From Chryseobacterium sediminis (GTDB lineage: Bacteria; Bacteroidota; Bacteroidia; Flavobacteriales; Weeksellaceae), in assembly GCF_008386505.1 (NCBI RefSeq), contig NZ_VUNZ01000001.1, forward strand, positions 2,225,937 through 2,289,936: 64,000 nt of DNA, given 5' to 3'. This document shows, one piece after another, positions 48,701 through 57,564 of the stretch (position 1 is its first letter; each line of letters starts with the position of its first letter). Position numbers and translations under genes: made by a program. The notes under the pieces were generated by a model that saw only the letters and a program-made list of their open reading frames with translations, was not told the DNA's origin and made no database searches.

Positions 48701-50335
48701 ATGCTGTTAATCCTGTTTTCTTCAATTTTTATCATTCCTGTCTTAATGGGCTGGGGAAAAATCATGAAAAATATCTCCGGGATTTTATTTCAGGGAATCT
48801 TAGGAAAAATTCTATCCGGAATCCTTGGAATAAGCCTGATATGGACAGTTATTTCTTTTTTTATCCCTTTAAATATACATGTAGAAACCGTTTCAGTAGT
48901 ATTAGGATTATTCTTTTTCTTTAGAAACCAGCTCTACAGGGAGTTTCATCAATTTTCAAAGAAAGATTTTACACTCCTTAGCATTGTAACTCTTATTATC
49001 ATGCTCGCGGGCTCTTATTATCCTTATATATTGGATCATTTTGGCTATTATATTCCGACTCTTCAGTGGCTCACAGAATACGGGCTGGTAAAAGGAATTT
49101 CAAACGTAGATCTCACGCTTGGACAGATGTCTGTCTGGCATATTTTTCAGGCCGGATTTTCCAATTTCTCTGACCCCTTTTTAAGAATTAATGCTGTATT
49201 ACTCATTATCTATACCATTTATATTGTTGAAAGAAAAAACTGGATACATCTTTGTTTCCTACCAGTTCTATTACTGTTTTCACAATCCCCGAGTCCAGAC
49301 CTTCCTGTCATTATTTTTTCATTGATTCTCTTAAATGAACTCATCACCGGAAACAGAAACACAACGCTTCTTTTTGCCTTTTCAGTTTTTGTTTTTGCGA
49401 TAAAACCTACCATGATATGGCTACCTATATTGATGTTTTTAAGTTCTGTTTTTATTTTCAAAACCTATTTCAGACCACTGCTTTTAGGAATTCTGATTCT
49501 TTTTCTTTTCTTTATTAAAAATATATGGACATTCGGTTTTCCCGTTTTTCCAGTAGCAGTGGGTGATTTGAATGTATTCTGGAAACCCAATCCGGAAGTT
49601 TTAAAAGTTTCGTCACAGTTTGCCATCATGAAAACCTATGACATGCAATATTCTTATGATGAAATTCAAAAATTTTCAACAGGAGATTATATTAAAAACT
49701 GGCTCTTTCTGGAAGGAATCAAATCAAAAATTAATATTCTCTTCGTTCTGAGTTTAGTTGTTTTTTCTGTATTTGCCTGGATCAAAAAAAGTAAACTTAT
49801 TACTCTGATCTGCATTTCATTGTTGATAAAAAGTATATTGGTCCTTGCTTTTTCCGCTCAATACAGATTTTTTATAGATGTTTTCTTTGTAGTATTTTTT
49901 GTCCTGTTTCATGAATATTTTAATAAGAAGAAATCTATTATTGTTTTTTCAGCTCTCAGTTTATTTTTCATTTCAATATTATCCTTTCCGACATTGATAC
50001 AAAAATATATTCCGAGTTTCAGAGTTGGAAGCTTTATGACAGGTTTTGAAAAAGAACAGCTTTACAAACCCTCCACCTACGAATATCATCAGTTTAAAAC
50101 ATTTGAAATCGGGAATTTTAAATTCAATGTTTCTCATAATTACCCTTATAGTTTTGATACTCCACTTCCGGCTGTTACCCCATTCTATATTTTTGATGAT
50201 GTAAAAGCAGGTATTTTCCCTCAGCTTTTAGACAAAAATGACGTCAAAAAAGGATTTATCTGGAAAAAAATGACTTCGGAAGAAAAAAAAGAAGCCCAAA
50301 AGGTTATCAATAATATCAAAAACACCGATAAATAG
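48701..50335 (+). CDS. polytopic membrane protein (possible glycosyltransferase-C-like)
   Basis: 544 aa from the ATG at 48701; the in-frame TTG at 48674 lies inside the terminator stem and is rejected. About ten to eleven hydrophobic segments fill residues 1-430, followed by a soluble C-terminal tail of about 110 residues. Periplasmic loops contain YYIPTLQWLTEYGLVKGISNVD and FRIN-like motifs, as in large integral-membrane sugar transferases or O-antigen-type proteins. I do not recognise a defined family. The ATG abuts the T-run of the previous terminator, so its mRNA must begin inside it or come from read-through. Confidence 0.7.
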   Translation: MLLILFSSIFIIPVLMGWGKIMKNISGILFQGILGKILSGILGISLIWTVISFFIPLNIHVETVSVVLGLFFFFRNQLYREFHQFSKKDFTLLSIVTLIIMLAGSYYPYILDHFGYYIPTLQWLTEYGLVKGISNVDLTLGQMSVWHIFQAGFSNFSDPFLRINAVLLIIYTIYIVERKNWIHLCFLPVLLLFSQSPSPDLPVIIFSLILLNELITGNRNTTLLFAFSVFVFAIKPTMIWLPILMFLSSVFIFKTYFRPLLLGILILFLFFIKNIWTFGFPVFPVAVGDLNVFWKPNPEVLKVSSQFAIMKTYDMQYSYDEIQKFSTGDYIKNWLFLEGIKSKINILFVLSLVVFSVFAWIKKSKLITLICISLLIKSILVLAFSAQYRFFIDVFFVVFFVLFHEYFNKKKSIIVFSALSLFFISILSFPTLIQKYIPSFRVGSFMTGFEKEQLYKPSTYEYHQFKTFEIGNFKFNVSHNYPYSFDTPLPAVTPFYIFDDVKAGIFPQLLDKNDVKKGFIWKKMTSEEKKEAQKVINNIKNTDK

Positions 50336-50373
50336 AACAAATCCAGAAACTTTATTATCTGAAGAAAAAAAGG

Positions 50374-50381
50374 TAATTTTG
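50374..50381 (+). promoter_or_regulatory. -7 box TAATTTTG of aroC
   Basis: A perfect TAnnTTTG lies 4 nt before the ATG at 50386, again predicting a leaderless or nearly leaderless mRNA. Confidence 0.6.
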
Positions 50382-50385
50382 TACT

Positions 50386-51456
50386 ATGTTCAACACATTA
50401 GGTAATCTTCTTAGTCTTACAACATTTGGAGAAAGTCACGGAGTGGCTTACGGCGGTATCATCAATAATTTTCCGGCAGGTTTAACGGTAGATCTCGATA
50501 AAGTTCAATACGAATTGAACCGAAGAAAACCCGGCCAGTCAGCAATTGTTACTCAAAGAAAAGAAAGTGACACAGTAAAGTTTCTTTCAGGAATCTTTGA
50601 TGGAAAAACAACGGGTACCCCAATTGGTTTTATCATTGAAAACGAAAATCAGAAATCGAAAGATTATGATCATATAGCTGGGGCGTATCGTCCGAGTCAT
50701 GCTGATTTTACTTATGACCAGAAATTTGGTTTCAGAGATCACCGTGGCGGAGGAAAATCTTCTGCAAGAGAAACGATGAACTGGGTAGTTGCCGGAGCGC
50801 TTGCCAAACAGCTTTTGTCAGACATTGAAATTAACGCTTACGTTTCTTCCGTAGGGGATATTTTCTGTGAAAAACCTTATCAGGCTTTAGATTTTTCTCA
50901 AACGGAAAGCAACGATGTTCGCTGCCCGGATGCCGAAACGGCTGAAAAAATGATTTCAAGAATCAAAGAGATAAAAAAAGAGGGTAATACCATTGGAGGA
51001 ACAATCACCTGTGTGATCAAAAATGTTCCGGTGGGAATTGGTGAACCTATATTTTCAAAGCTTCAGGCTGAATTAGCAAAAGCCATGCTGAATATCAATG
51101 CCTGCAAAGGTTTTGAATATGGAAGCGGTTTCTGCGGAGCCAAAATGACAGGAAAAGAACACAATGATGCGTTCAATACAGATTTCACTACAAAATCTAA
51201 CCTTTCCGGAGGTATCCAGGGTGGAATTTCCAATGGAATGGACATCTACTTCCGTGTAGCATTCAAACCTGTGGCCACTATTCTGAGACCTCAGGACAGT
51301 ATTGATAAAGACGGAAATCCCGTGATCGTAGAAGGAAAAGGGCGTCATGATCCCTGTGTGGTTCCAAGAGCGGTTCCTGTAGTGGAAAGCCTTGCCGCAT
51401 TTGTATTGGCAGATCTGTTTCTGATCAACAAAACAAGAAATATCAATAATTTTTAA
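50386..51456 (+). CDS. aroC: chorismate synthase
   Basis: 356-aa flavin-dependent enzyme that makes chorismate from EPSP, last step of the shikimate pathway. The N-terminal signature is [22 protein letters not shown]. The second is [24 protein letters not shown]. The third region has [35 protein letters not shown] and the [18 protein letters not shown]-terminus also match. Length is normal. Confidence 0.97.
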   Translation: MFNTLGNLLSLTTFGESHGVAYGGIINNFPAGLTVDLDKVQYELNRRKPGQSAIVTQRKESDTVKFLSGIFDGKTTGTPIGFIIENENQKSKDYDHIAGAYRPSHADFTYDQKFGFRDHRGGGKSSARETMNWVVAGALAKQLLSDIEINAYVSSVGDIFCEKPYQALDFSQTESNDVRCPDAETAEKMISRIKEIKKEGNTIGGTITCVIKNVPVGIGEPIFSKLQAELAKAMLNINACKGFEYGSGFCGAKMTGKEHNDAFNTDFTTKSNLSGGIQGGISNGMDIYFRVAFKPVATILRPQDSIDKDGNPVIVEGKGRHDPCVVPRAVPVVESLAAFVLADLFLINKTRNINNF

Positions 51457-51473
51457 CATAAATATTTTTGGTA

Positions 51474-52037
51474 ATGAAAAATTACTGGGAAAAAGGAATT
51501 TCTTTTGAGGAATATCTTCACATTGCAAAAGAAAGATTAGAAAATCCTGCCAACCAGCAGGAAGCTGAATTTAAACAATATTATGAGCTGGGTCTTCAGA
51601 GAATGGACCGAACGGTAAAAAAATACGTCCCGGATGAAGATCAGCTGAAAGAACTTGCCGCAAAAAATTTTGACGGAAAGATTCTGATCATTTCTGAGGC
51701 CTGGTGCGGAGATGCAAGTGCAACAGTACCTGCATTATTCAGGTTTTTTGAAGGTCATAATGAAGTAAGGGTTTTTCTCAGAGACAGTGATAAAAGCTTA
51801 ATCAATCAGTTCCTTACCAACGGTACGGAATCTATTCCTAAAGTATTGATTCTTGATAAAGACCTGAATGTAAAAACTTCATGGGGGCCCCGTCCAAAAT
51901 ACGGATACGAGCTATTAATGAAATATAAAGCTGATCCTGAAGCGTATCCAAAAGATATGTTCTACAATGATCTGCAAATATATTATGCCAAGAACAGAGG
52001 AAAAGATGCTGTTCAGGAAATTTTAGATCTTCTATAA
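51474..52037 (+). CDS. thioredoxin-like family protein (WCGDA motif)
   Basis: 187 aa from the ATG at 51474; the TTG at 51468 lies in a TATTTTTG box (51463-51470) and is rejected. The core is a thioredoxin fold with the single-Cys motif AWCGDAS (the usual CxxC lacks its second Cys) and the cis-Pro segment ESIPKVLILD. No signal peptide, so cytoplasmic. Such proteins are common in Flavobacteriia and are annotated as thioredoxin family; the missing Cys argues against disulfide reductase activity. Confidence 0.85.
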   Translation: MKNYWEKGISFEEYLHIAKERLENPANQQEAEFKQYYELGLQRMDRTVKKYVPDEDQLKELAAKNFDGKILIISEAWCGDASATVPALFRFFEGHNEVRVFLRDSDKSLINQFLTNGTESIPKVLILDKDLNVKTSWGPRPKYGYELLMKYKADPEAYPKDMFYNDLQIYYAKNRGKDAVQEILDLL

Positions 52038-52045
52038 AAAAAGAT

Positions 52046-52585
52046 ATGAAAAAGAGTATCATTTATATTGTAATAATAGCAATCATTGGTGTTGCTGCAT
52101 TTGTTCCGGGAATAAGAAATTTTCTAAAGGATACATTTTTTCCGGTGGCAACCATTGAAAATGCTGTTCACATCAGTGAAGAAGATTACGACATAGAACT
52201 TAAAGGAATTAATGCACCTAGTACAAATCTCAAAAATTTTAAGGATAAAGGTATTTTCCTTAATTTCTGGGGAACCTGGTGTCCGCCATGCAGAAAAGAA
52301 TGGCCATCTATTCAGAAACTGTACAATACCCGAAAAGATCATGTAGATTTTGTATTGATTGCAATGAATGATAAAGAAGAGGATATAAGAAAGTTTTTAA
52401 AGGAAAATAATTATACGGTTCCTGTATATATTGCCCAAAGCCCTATTTCTGAAAAAATTCTTCCTAAAGTTTTTCCTACGACTTTCCTTCTGGATAAGCA
52501 TGGAAGAATCCTTATTAAAGAAGATGCTACAAAAGATTGGGACACAGAAACTGTGCATCAGTTCATTGACAATATTATCAAATAA
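52046..52585 (+). CDS. TlpA/ResA-type thiol-disulfide oxidoreductase, membrane-anchored
   Basis: 179 aa. One N-terminal membrane helix (IIYIVIIAIIGVAAFVPG) anchors the periplasmic domain. The redoxin domain has FLNFWGTWCPPCRKEWPSI with the CPPC active site, IAMNDKEEDI and VFPTTFLLDKHGRI with cis-Pro. It reduces disulfides in the envelope, for instance in cytochrome c assembly or protein folding. It begins 8 bp after the WCGDA gene, so the two are likely co-expressed. Confidence 0.92.
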   Translation: MKKSIIYIVIIAIIGVAAFVPGIRNFLKDTFFPVATIENAVHISEEDYDIELKGINAPSTNLKNFKDKGIFLNFWGTWCPPCRKEWPSIQKLYNTRKDHVDFVLIAMNDKEEDIRKFLKENNYTVPVYIAQSPISEKILPKVFPTTFLLDKHGRILIKEDATKDWDTETVHQFIDNIIK

Positions 52586-52668
52586 GATTTTAACTAAATT
52601 TTATAATTTATTGGTACAGGATTTGTGAAATTTATAGGGTTGAAAAATTTATTAAATCCAAACACAAA

Positions 52669-53010
52669 ATGAAATATTCAAAATTAAATCTTGCAAAAGA
52701 AGCCATCAATCACAAAGGCTTTATAAAAAAGATCCCTGATATTTTCAGAATGGTTAAAATGTGGAGAAAAGGAATTTATCCAATGAAATCCATAGACATT
52801 ATTCTTCCTTTACTGGGAATTTTATATGTACTCTCTCCTATTGACCTGCTTCCTGAATTTGTGATACCAGTACTTGGAGTCATGGATGACCTGGCAGTAT
52901 TGTCACTCACCATTCCTAAACTCATCAAAGAGGTTGACAAGTTTTTATTATGGGAAGCCGAACAAAAATACAGAGGCGCTCAAGTAATTGATGCTGAAAT
53001 CGTAAAATAA
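52669..53010 (+). CDS. DUF1232 (YkvA-like) membrane protein
   Basis: 113 aa. The DUF1232 motif is LLGILYVLSPIDLLPEFVIPVLGVMDDLAVL (about residues 47-77), which forms one or two membrane helices. An N-terminal basic part (IPDIFRMVKMWRKGIYPMK) precedes it. The family is widespread, function unknown. A separate terminator follows. Confidence 0.85.
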   Translation: MKYSKLNLAKEAINHKGFIKKIPDIFRMVKMWRKGIYPMKSIDIILPLLGILYVLSPIDLLPEFVIPVLGVMDDLAVLSLTIPKLIKEVDKFLLWEAEQKYRGAQVIDAEIVK

Positions 53011-53028
53011 TAGTTTATTATATTTTTC

Positions 53029-53061
53029 ACACCATCCTGGTCAATCCGGGGTGGTTTTTTA
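53029..53061 (+). terminator. terminator of the DUF1232 gene
   Basis: ACCATCC pairs with GGGTGGT-type sequence (one G-U) across TGGTCAATCC-like loop sequence, followed by T6. Confidence 0.75.
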
Positions 53062-53104
53062 TTTACAAATGAACGATAAATTTTTAAGCCTTATTTCAAT
53101 TCCT

Positions 53105-53112
53105 TAAATTTG
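53105..53112 (+). promoter_or_regulatory. -7 box TAAATTTG of the UMP synthase gene
   Basis: A perfect TAnnTTTG lies 19 nt before the ATG at 53132. Confidence 0.65.
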
Positions 53113-53131
53113 CAATATCTAATAAAAAATA

Positions 53132-54511
53132 ATGGAAAGTAAAAAAGAATTCTTCTTAGAGTGCTACAAACTAGGCATCATCAAATTTGGTAGGTTTACC
53201 CTAAAAAGTGGTATTGAAAGTCCTTTTTATGTAGACTTAAGACCTTTAGCTTCAGATCCTAAAATTTTAAAAAATCTTGCTAATTATTTATTGGAAATGC
53301 TTCCATTGGATAATTTTGATTTAATCTGTGGAGTTCCTTATGCTGCTCTTCCTATGGCGACTGCAATGTCTCTGGAAAGCTATATTCCATTAATTATTAA
53401 AAGAAAAGAAGCTAAAAGCTACGGTACAAAAAAACTGATTGAAGGAATTTACCAGAAAGGACAAAACTGTCTTTTGGTAGAGGATGTGATTACATCCGGA
53501 AAATCTTTGCTGGAAACTATTCCTGAAATAGAACAGGAAGACCTTAAAGTTTCTGATATTGTGGTTGTACTGGACAGAGAGCAGGGAGGAAAACAATTAT
53601 TGGAAAGCAAAGGATACAGAGTACACACGCTTTTCAACATTTCTGAAGTATGTGATATTCTTCAGGAAACTGGTGAATTGTCCGATGAAGAAGTAAAAAG
53701 AATTCAGGACTTCCTTCAGGGAAATCATATTCAGTTTGAGGAGGAAACAAGATCTTCTTACGAACAGAAACTTCAGACTGCACAACATTCAGTTTCAAAA
53801 AAATTACTGGAAACTGCTTTAGCAAAAAAATCAAACCTTATTGCTTCCGCAGATGTTACTACAACTCAGGAGTTATTGGACCTTGCTGAAAAAGTAGGGC
53901 CACATATTATTGCTCTAAAAACGCATATTGATATTATTTCTGATTTTGAATACGAAAAAACAATCACCCCTTTAAAAGCCATCGCTGCAAAACACCAGTT
54001 CTTACTGATGGAAGACAGAAAATTTGCCGATATTGGAAATACTCAGGAGCTTCAGTTCACAAGCGGTGTTTTCAAAATTACCAATTGGGCAGATTTTGTA
54101 ACGTCCCAGGTTATCGGAGGTTTTGAATCATTAGACTGCTTCCACAATGTAGGAGTAGTAGCTATTGTCGGAATGTCTTCTAAAGGAGCCCTTACAACTT
54201 CAAGCTATCGTGAAGAAGCTTTAAAAGTAGCTTTATCTCATCCAAATGTAATTGGCGGAGTATCTCAGAACAAAATCCCTGAAGATCTTTTATTATTCAC
54301 TCCGGGAGTTAATCTTGCAGATTCAGGAGATGGTAAAGGACAGCAGTACAATACACCGGAACATGTTTTCAAAACGTTGCATACAGATTTTATCATTGTA
54401 GGAAGAGGAATCTACAAATCTGATAATCCTGAAGCATCTGCGATTACTTATAAGACAGAGGGTTGGAACGCGTATATTAATTCTTTGGAAAAAAAAGCAA
54501 TTCAGGGTTAA
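53132..54511 (+). CDS. bifunctional orotate phosphoribosyltransferase / OMP decarboxylase (UMP synthase)
   Basis: 459-aa fusion for the last two steps of UMP synthesis. The N-terminal OPRT domain (about 1-190) has FGRFTLKSGIESPFYVDLR, KRKEAKSYGTKKLIEG and the PRPP loop LLVEDVITSGKSLLE. The C-terminal OMPDC domain (about 210-459) has SADVTTTQELLDLAEKVGPHI, ALKTHIDI and the catalytic MEDRKFADIGNT (DxKxxD). The order pyrE-pyrF and the EDRKFADIGNT form are those of eukaryotic UMP synthase, unlike the separate enzymes of E. coli. All key residues are intact. Confidence 0.95.
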   Translation: MESKKEFFLECYKLGIIKFGRFTLKSGIESPFYVDLRPLASDPKILKNLANYLLEMLPLDNFDLICGVPYAALPMATAMSLESYIPLIIKRKEAKSYGTKKLIEGIYQKGQNCLLVEDVITSGKSLLETIPEIEQEDLKVSDIVVVLDREQGGKQLLESKGYRVHTLFNISEVCDILQETGELSDEEVKRIQDFLQGNHIQFEEETRSSYEQKLQTAQHSVSKKLLETALAKKSNLIASADVTTTQELLDLAEKVGPHIIALKTHIDIISDFEYEKTITPLKAIAAKHQFLLMEDRKFADIGNTQELQFTSGVFKITNWADFVTSQVIGGFESLDCFHNVGVVAIVGMSSKGALTTSSYREEALKVALSHPNVIGGVSQNKIPEDLLLFTPGVNLADSGDGKGQQYNTPEHVFKTLHTDFIIVGRGIYKSDNPEASAITYKTEGWNAYINSLEKKAIQG

Positions 54512-54539
54512 AATCCTAGAAAGTATATACAAAATAAGT

Positions 54540-54547
54540 TATATTTG
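54540..54547 (+). promoter_or_regulatory. -7 box TATATTTG of the M1-like barrel gene
   Basis: A perfect TAnnTTTG lies 17 nt before the TTG start at 54565. Confidence 0.6.
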
Positions 54548-54564
54548 AGCTTTATCACGAATAT

Positions 54565-57387
54565 TTGAAAAAGATCAGCATTTGCCTTATTTTGTTCTGG
54601 GGAGTCGCACAGGTTTCTGCACAGAAGGACAGTATCTATATTGATGCTAAACTATCTCCTGACAAAAAGAACCTTGAGATCAGTCAGGAAATTGTTTATT
54701 ACAATCATTCTGAAAAAGATCTGCAGACCGTAAAACTCCTGAATTGGGTTTCCGCCTACAACAGACGCGGAACATCTTTAGTCTACAGAAAACTGGAAGA
54801 CAGAAATACTGATTTGCATTTTGCAAAGGGAGATCAACTGGGAAAACTTCTTGAACTGAATGTTAAGAATTCTGAAAATGAAGTCATTCCTGTCAATACA
54901 CTTTCAGATGAAAATCTTTTTATTCCTCTGAAAAATGTATTAAAGCCTGGCGAAAGTGTCACTTTACAATTGCAATACCGGATGCAGCTTCCCGATAAAA
55001 CCTTTACGGGATATGGGACATCCGCTCAGAATACAGTATTAAAATATTTCTTTATTGTTCCGGATCATTTTGATCCGGACAATATTTCCAAAAGAAACTA
55101 CCACGATATTGAAGAACCTGTAAGTTTCAATACTTTCTGGACTGTAAACTTTGATATTCCTGTAAATAATTTTGTGGAAGGTAATCTCCCGCAAGTTCAG
55201 ATGAACTCATTCAAAGGATATCTAGATTCGGATCCTGAGTTTTTAATTTCGCCAACAGGCTATCCATCAATAAAAACCAATGTTGACGAAGCCGAAACCG
55301 AAATTAAGTTTGGGTATAACCTGAAACCGGAAGAAAAACAAAATCTCGAGTTTTATCTTCCTTTACAGTTAAAGTTCCTGAAAGAAAGAATAGGTATTCT
55401 TCCAAAAAGTATTTTTATCTCAGATAAATTCAGAGCTAAGGAAGACTTTTTCGGAAATAATGATATTACTTTCTGGAAATTCAGATTTCAGTTATTTACC
55501 AATGCTGAAAAGACGGATCTGGATTATTTTGGAATTATTGCCAAGAAAATTCTTGATGAAAACGTTATTGCTGATAAAGAAAAAGACCACTGGTTCAAAA
55601 ATGGTTTAAAATCTTACCTGGAAATTCAGTATCTGAAAAAATTCTATGCTGACACAAAACTTTTAGGAACCCTTCCTGAAACCAGAATATTTGGCATTAA
55701 ACCTTTAAAATTTTTCCATGCATCCAAAGTAAAACTTCTGGATCGTTACGGACTTTCCTATCAGTATATCATGCTGCAAAATCTTGATCAGAAGATTGAT
55801 GAGCATTTCCCTGTTTTGAGCAACTTCAACGACATGGCTGTCAGCAGCTTTGAAACCGGAAGTCTTTTTAATTATTCAGCGGATAAAATGGGGTATGACA
55901 ACTTCAATGATATTCTAAAAGATTATATTTCTCAGAATACCGGAAAAAAAATTAATCCTGAAAATTTTCTGACTTCTCTTTCTGAAAAAAATAAATCAAC
56001 AGCCTATCTTTCAAACTTTCTGAAACAGAAAAACAGAGTTGATTTTAAGCTAAAAAACATAAAAAAAGGCAACGATTCCTTAGAAATAAAGATCACAAAA
56101 AATACAGACATTTCTATTCCTGTAAAACTGGAAACAGAAACCAAAGAAGGAGAAAAAAAGGCATATTGGATAGACACTGAAGAAAATGAGCGCATTACCA
56201 ATCTGTCACTTCCCGCTTCGGACAACATCTATAAAGTTACATTAAATAGCGGTTATACCTTCCCGGAATCTAATTACAGAGATAACTTCCTGTATGCAAA
56301 GGGAATATTTTCCAATGCAAAAAAAATAAAACTTAAATTAATAAAAGACATTCCGAATCCGGAATACAACGAAATTTATATCACCCCAAGAGTACGTTTC
56401 AACAATACATATGATAAATTTCTTTTGGGAGTTAACTTAAAAAATCAATCTTTATTTGATCAGAAATTCCTGTATTCAGTTACACCAACCTACAGTACCG
56501 GGACAGGAAAACTGACAGGTTCGGGTGCTGTTTCCTACTCTATTCTTCCTGCAGAAAGTATTATCAGAAGCTTAACCTTTGGAGTTTCCGGTTCTTATTT
56601 CCATTACGATTATGGATTAGCCTACAGAAAGAGTTCAATAGCTTCCTCTATTAATTTCAGAAAAAATCCCAGAAGTACGGTAAGCAGAAGCATCGGGGTT
56701 TCCTATAATTATTTTGAAAGAGATCTGAGCCCTAAAATGATTGCCAATAACGACTACAGCAAATACAACGTCTGGAGTGTTGGGTATGGTTATAGCGACA
56801 GCCAGATGATCCACGAAAAAAGTTTTAGTCTGAGTACACAGGGGATGGAGGATTTTAATAAAATAACAGCTGAAGGTTTTTACAGATGGGAATTTGCCCC
56901 TAAACAAAAGCTAAGTTTACGTTTATTTGCCGGATATTTCTTAAGAAACAATACCCGAAATAACCTTTTCGACTATGGAATTTCAAGGGTTTCTAACTAT
57001 TCCTTCTCTTATAATCTTTTGGGAGAAAGTGCCAGCAGCGGTCTCCTTTCACAACAGTTTATATTAGCGGATGGTGGTTTTAAATCATTCCTGCCGGGAA
57101 CGGTAAACCAATGGATCACTTCAGCCAATGTAGATTCAAGTGTATGGAAGATTTTCCACGTGTATGCTGATGCCGGGGTTTATAAAAACAAAGATCTTCC
57201 TGCAAAATTCATATGGGACACTGGAGTTAAGGTGAGAATTATCCCTGATTTCCTGGAAGTCTATTTTCCTATACAGTCTTCTTTAGGATTTGAGCCTTCA
57301 TTTAAAGATTATGGAAAGCGTATCAGATATACATTAATCCTTAATCTTGGTTCCATTATTAATGCCGCAAGAAGAGGCTGGTATTAA
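54565..57387 (+). CDS. outer-membrane protein with inactive M1 aminopeptidase-like domain and C-terminal beta-barrel
   Basis: 940 aa from a TTG at 54565, which opens on a signal peptide (KKISICLILFWGVAQVSAQ). Residues ~22-270 look like the M1 N-terminal beta-sandwich (SIYIDAKLSPDKKNLEISQEI, LQLQYRM). Residues ~275-480 look like the M1 catalytic domain, but the third zinc-ligand motif WLNEG is WFKNG (Asn346), and 19-23 residues before it, where HExxH should be, stands GIIAK (323-327). A Lys/Glu-rich linker precedes a barrel (~610-940) of alternating aromatic strands ending RRGWY. It is probably a surface pseudopeptidase. It is unknown to me as a described protein. Confidence 0.8.
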   Translation: MKKISICLILFWGVAQVSAQKDSIYIDAKLSPDKKNLEISQEIVYYNHSEKDLQTVKLLNWVSAYNRRGTSLVYRKLEDRNTDLHFAKGDQLGKLLELNVKNSENEVIPVNTLSDENLFIPLKNVLKPGESVTLQLQYRMQLPDKTFTGYGTSAQNTVLKYFFIVPDHFDPDNISKRNYHDIEEPVSFNTFWTVNFDIPVNNFVEGNLPQVQMNSFKGYLDSDPEFLISPTGYPSIKTNVDEAETEIKFGYNLKPEEKQNLEFYLPLQLKFLKERIGILPKSIFISDKFRAKEDFFGNNDITFWKFRFQLFTNAEKTDLDYFGIIAKKILDENVIADKEKDHWFKNGLKSYLEIQYLKKFYADTKLLGTLPETRIFGIKPLKFFHASKVKLLDRYGLSYQYIMLQNLDQKIDEHFPVLSNFNDMAVSSFETGSLFNYSADKMGYDNFNDILKDYISQNTGKKINPENFLTSLSEKNKSTAYLSNFLKQKNRVDFKLKNIKKGNDSLEIKITKNTDISIPVKLETETKEGEKKAYWIDTEENERITNLSLPASDNIYKVTLNSGYTFPESNYRDNFLYAKGIFSNAKKIKLKLIKDIPNPEYNEIYITPRVRFNNTYDKFLLGVNLKNQSLFDQKFLYSVTPTYSTGTGKLTGSGAVSYSILPAESIIRSLTFGVSGSYFHYDYGLAYRKSSIASSINFRKNPRSTVSRSIGVSYNYFERDLSPKMIANNDYSKYNVWSVGYGYSDSQMIHEKSFSLSTQGMEDFNKITAEGFYRWEFAPKQKLSLRLFAGYFLRNNTRNNLFDYGISRVSNYSFSYNLLGESASSGLLSQQFILADGGFKSFLPGTVNQWITSANVDSSVWKIFHVYADAGVYKNKDLPAKFIWDTGVKVRIIPDFLEVYFPIQSSLGFEPSFKDYGKRIRYTLILNLGSIINAARRGWY

Positions 57388-57429
57388 AATACCTGAAAAA
57401 GATAGTTTCAAAGTCAAATAATTTGGCTT

Positions 57430-57535
57430 TGTCATTCTGACGAAGGAAGAATCTTATTAATAGCCGGGCTTATGAGATTCTTCACTACATTTGTGAACTG
57501 CGTTCACAGACTTTCAGTCTGTGTTCAGAATGACA
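57430..57535. repeat. dispersed intergenic repeat, type 2, with nested hairpins
   Basis: Outer arms TGTCATTCTGA (57430-57440) and TCAGAATGACA (57525-57535), inner GAAGAATCT and AGATTCTTC, as at 32219-32293. Between inner and right outer arm is an extra ~30 bp with the palindromes GTGAAC-TGC-GTTCAC and ACAGACT-TTC-AGTCTGT. Confidence 0.8.
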
Positions 57536-57564
57536 TTTAACAAAGAAGCTGTTTTTTATTAAAA

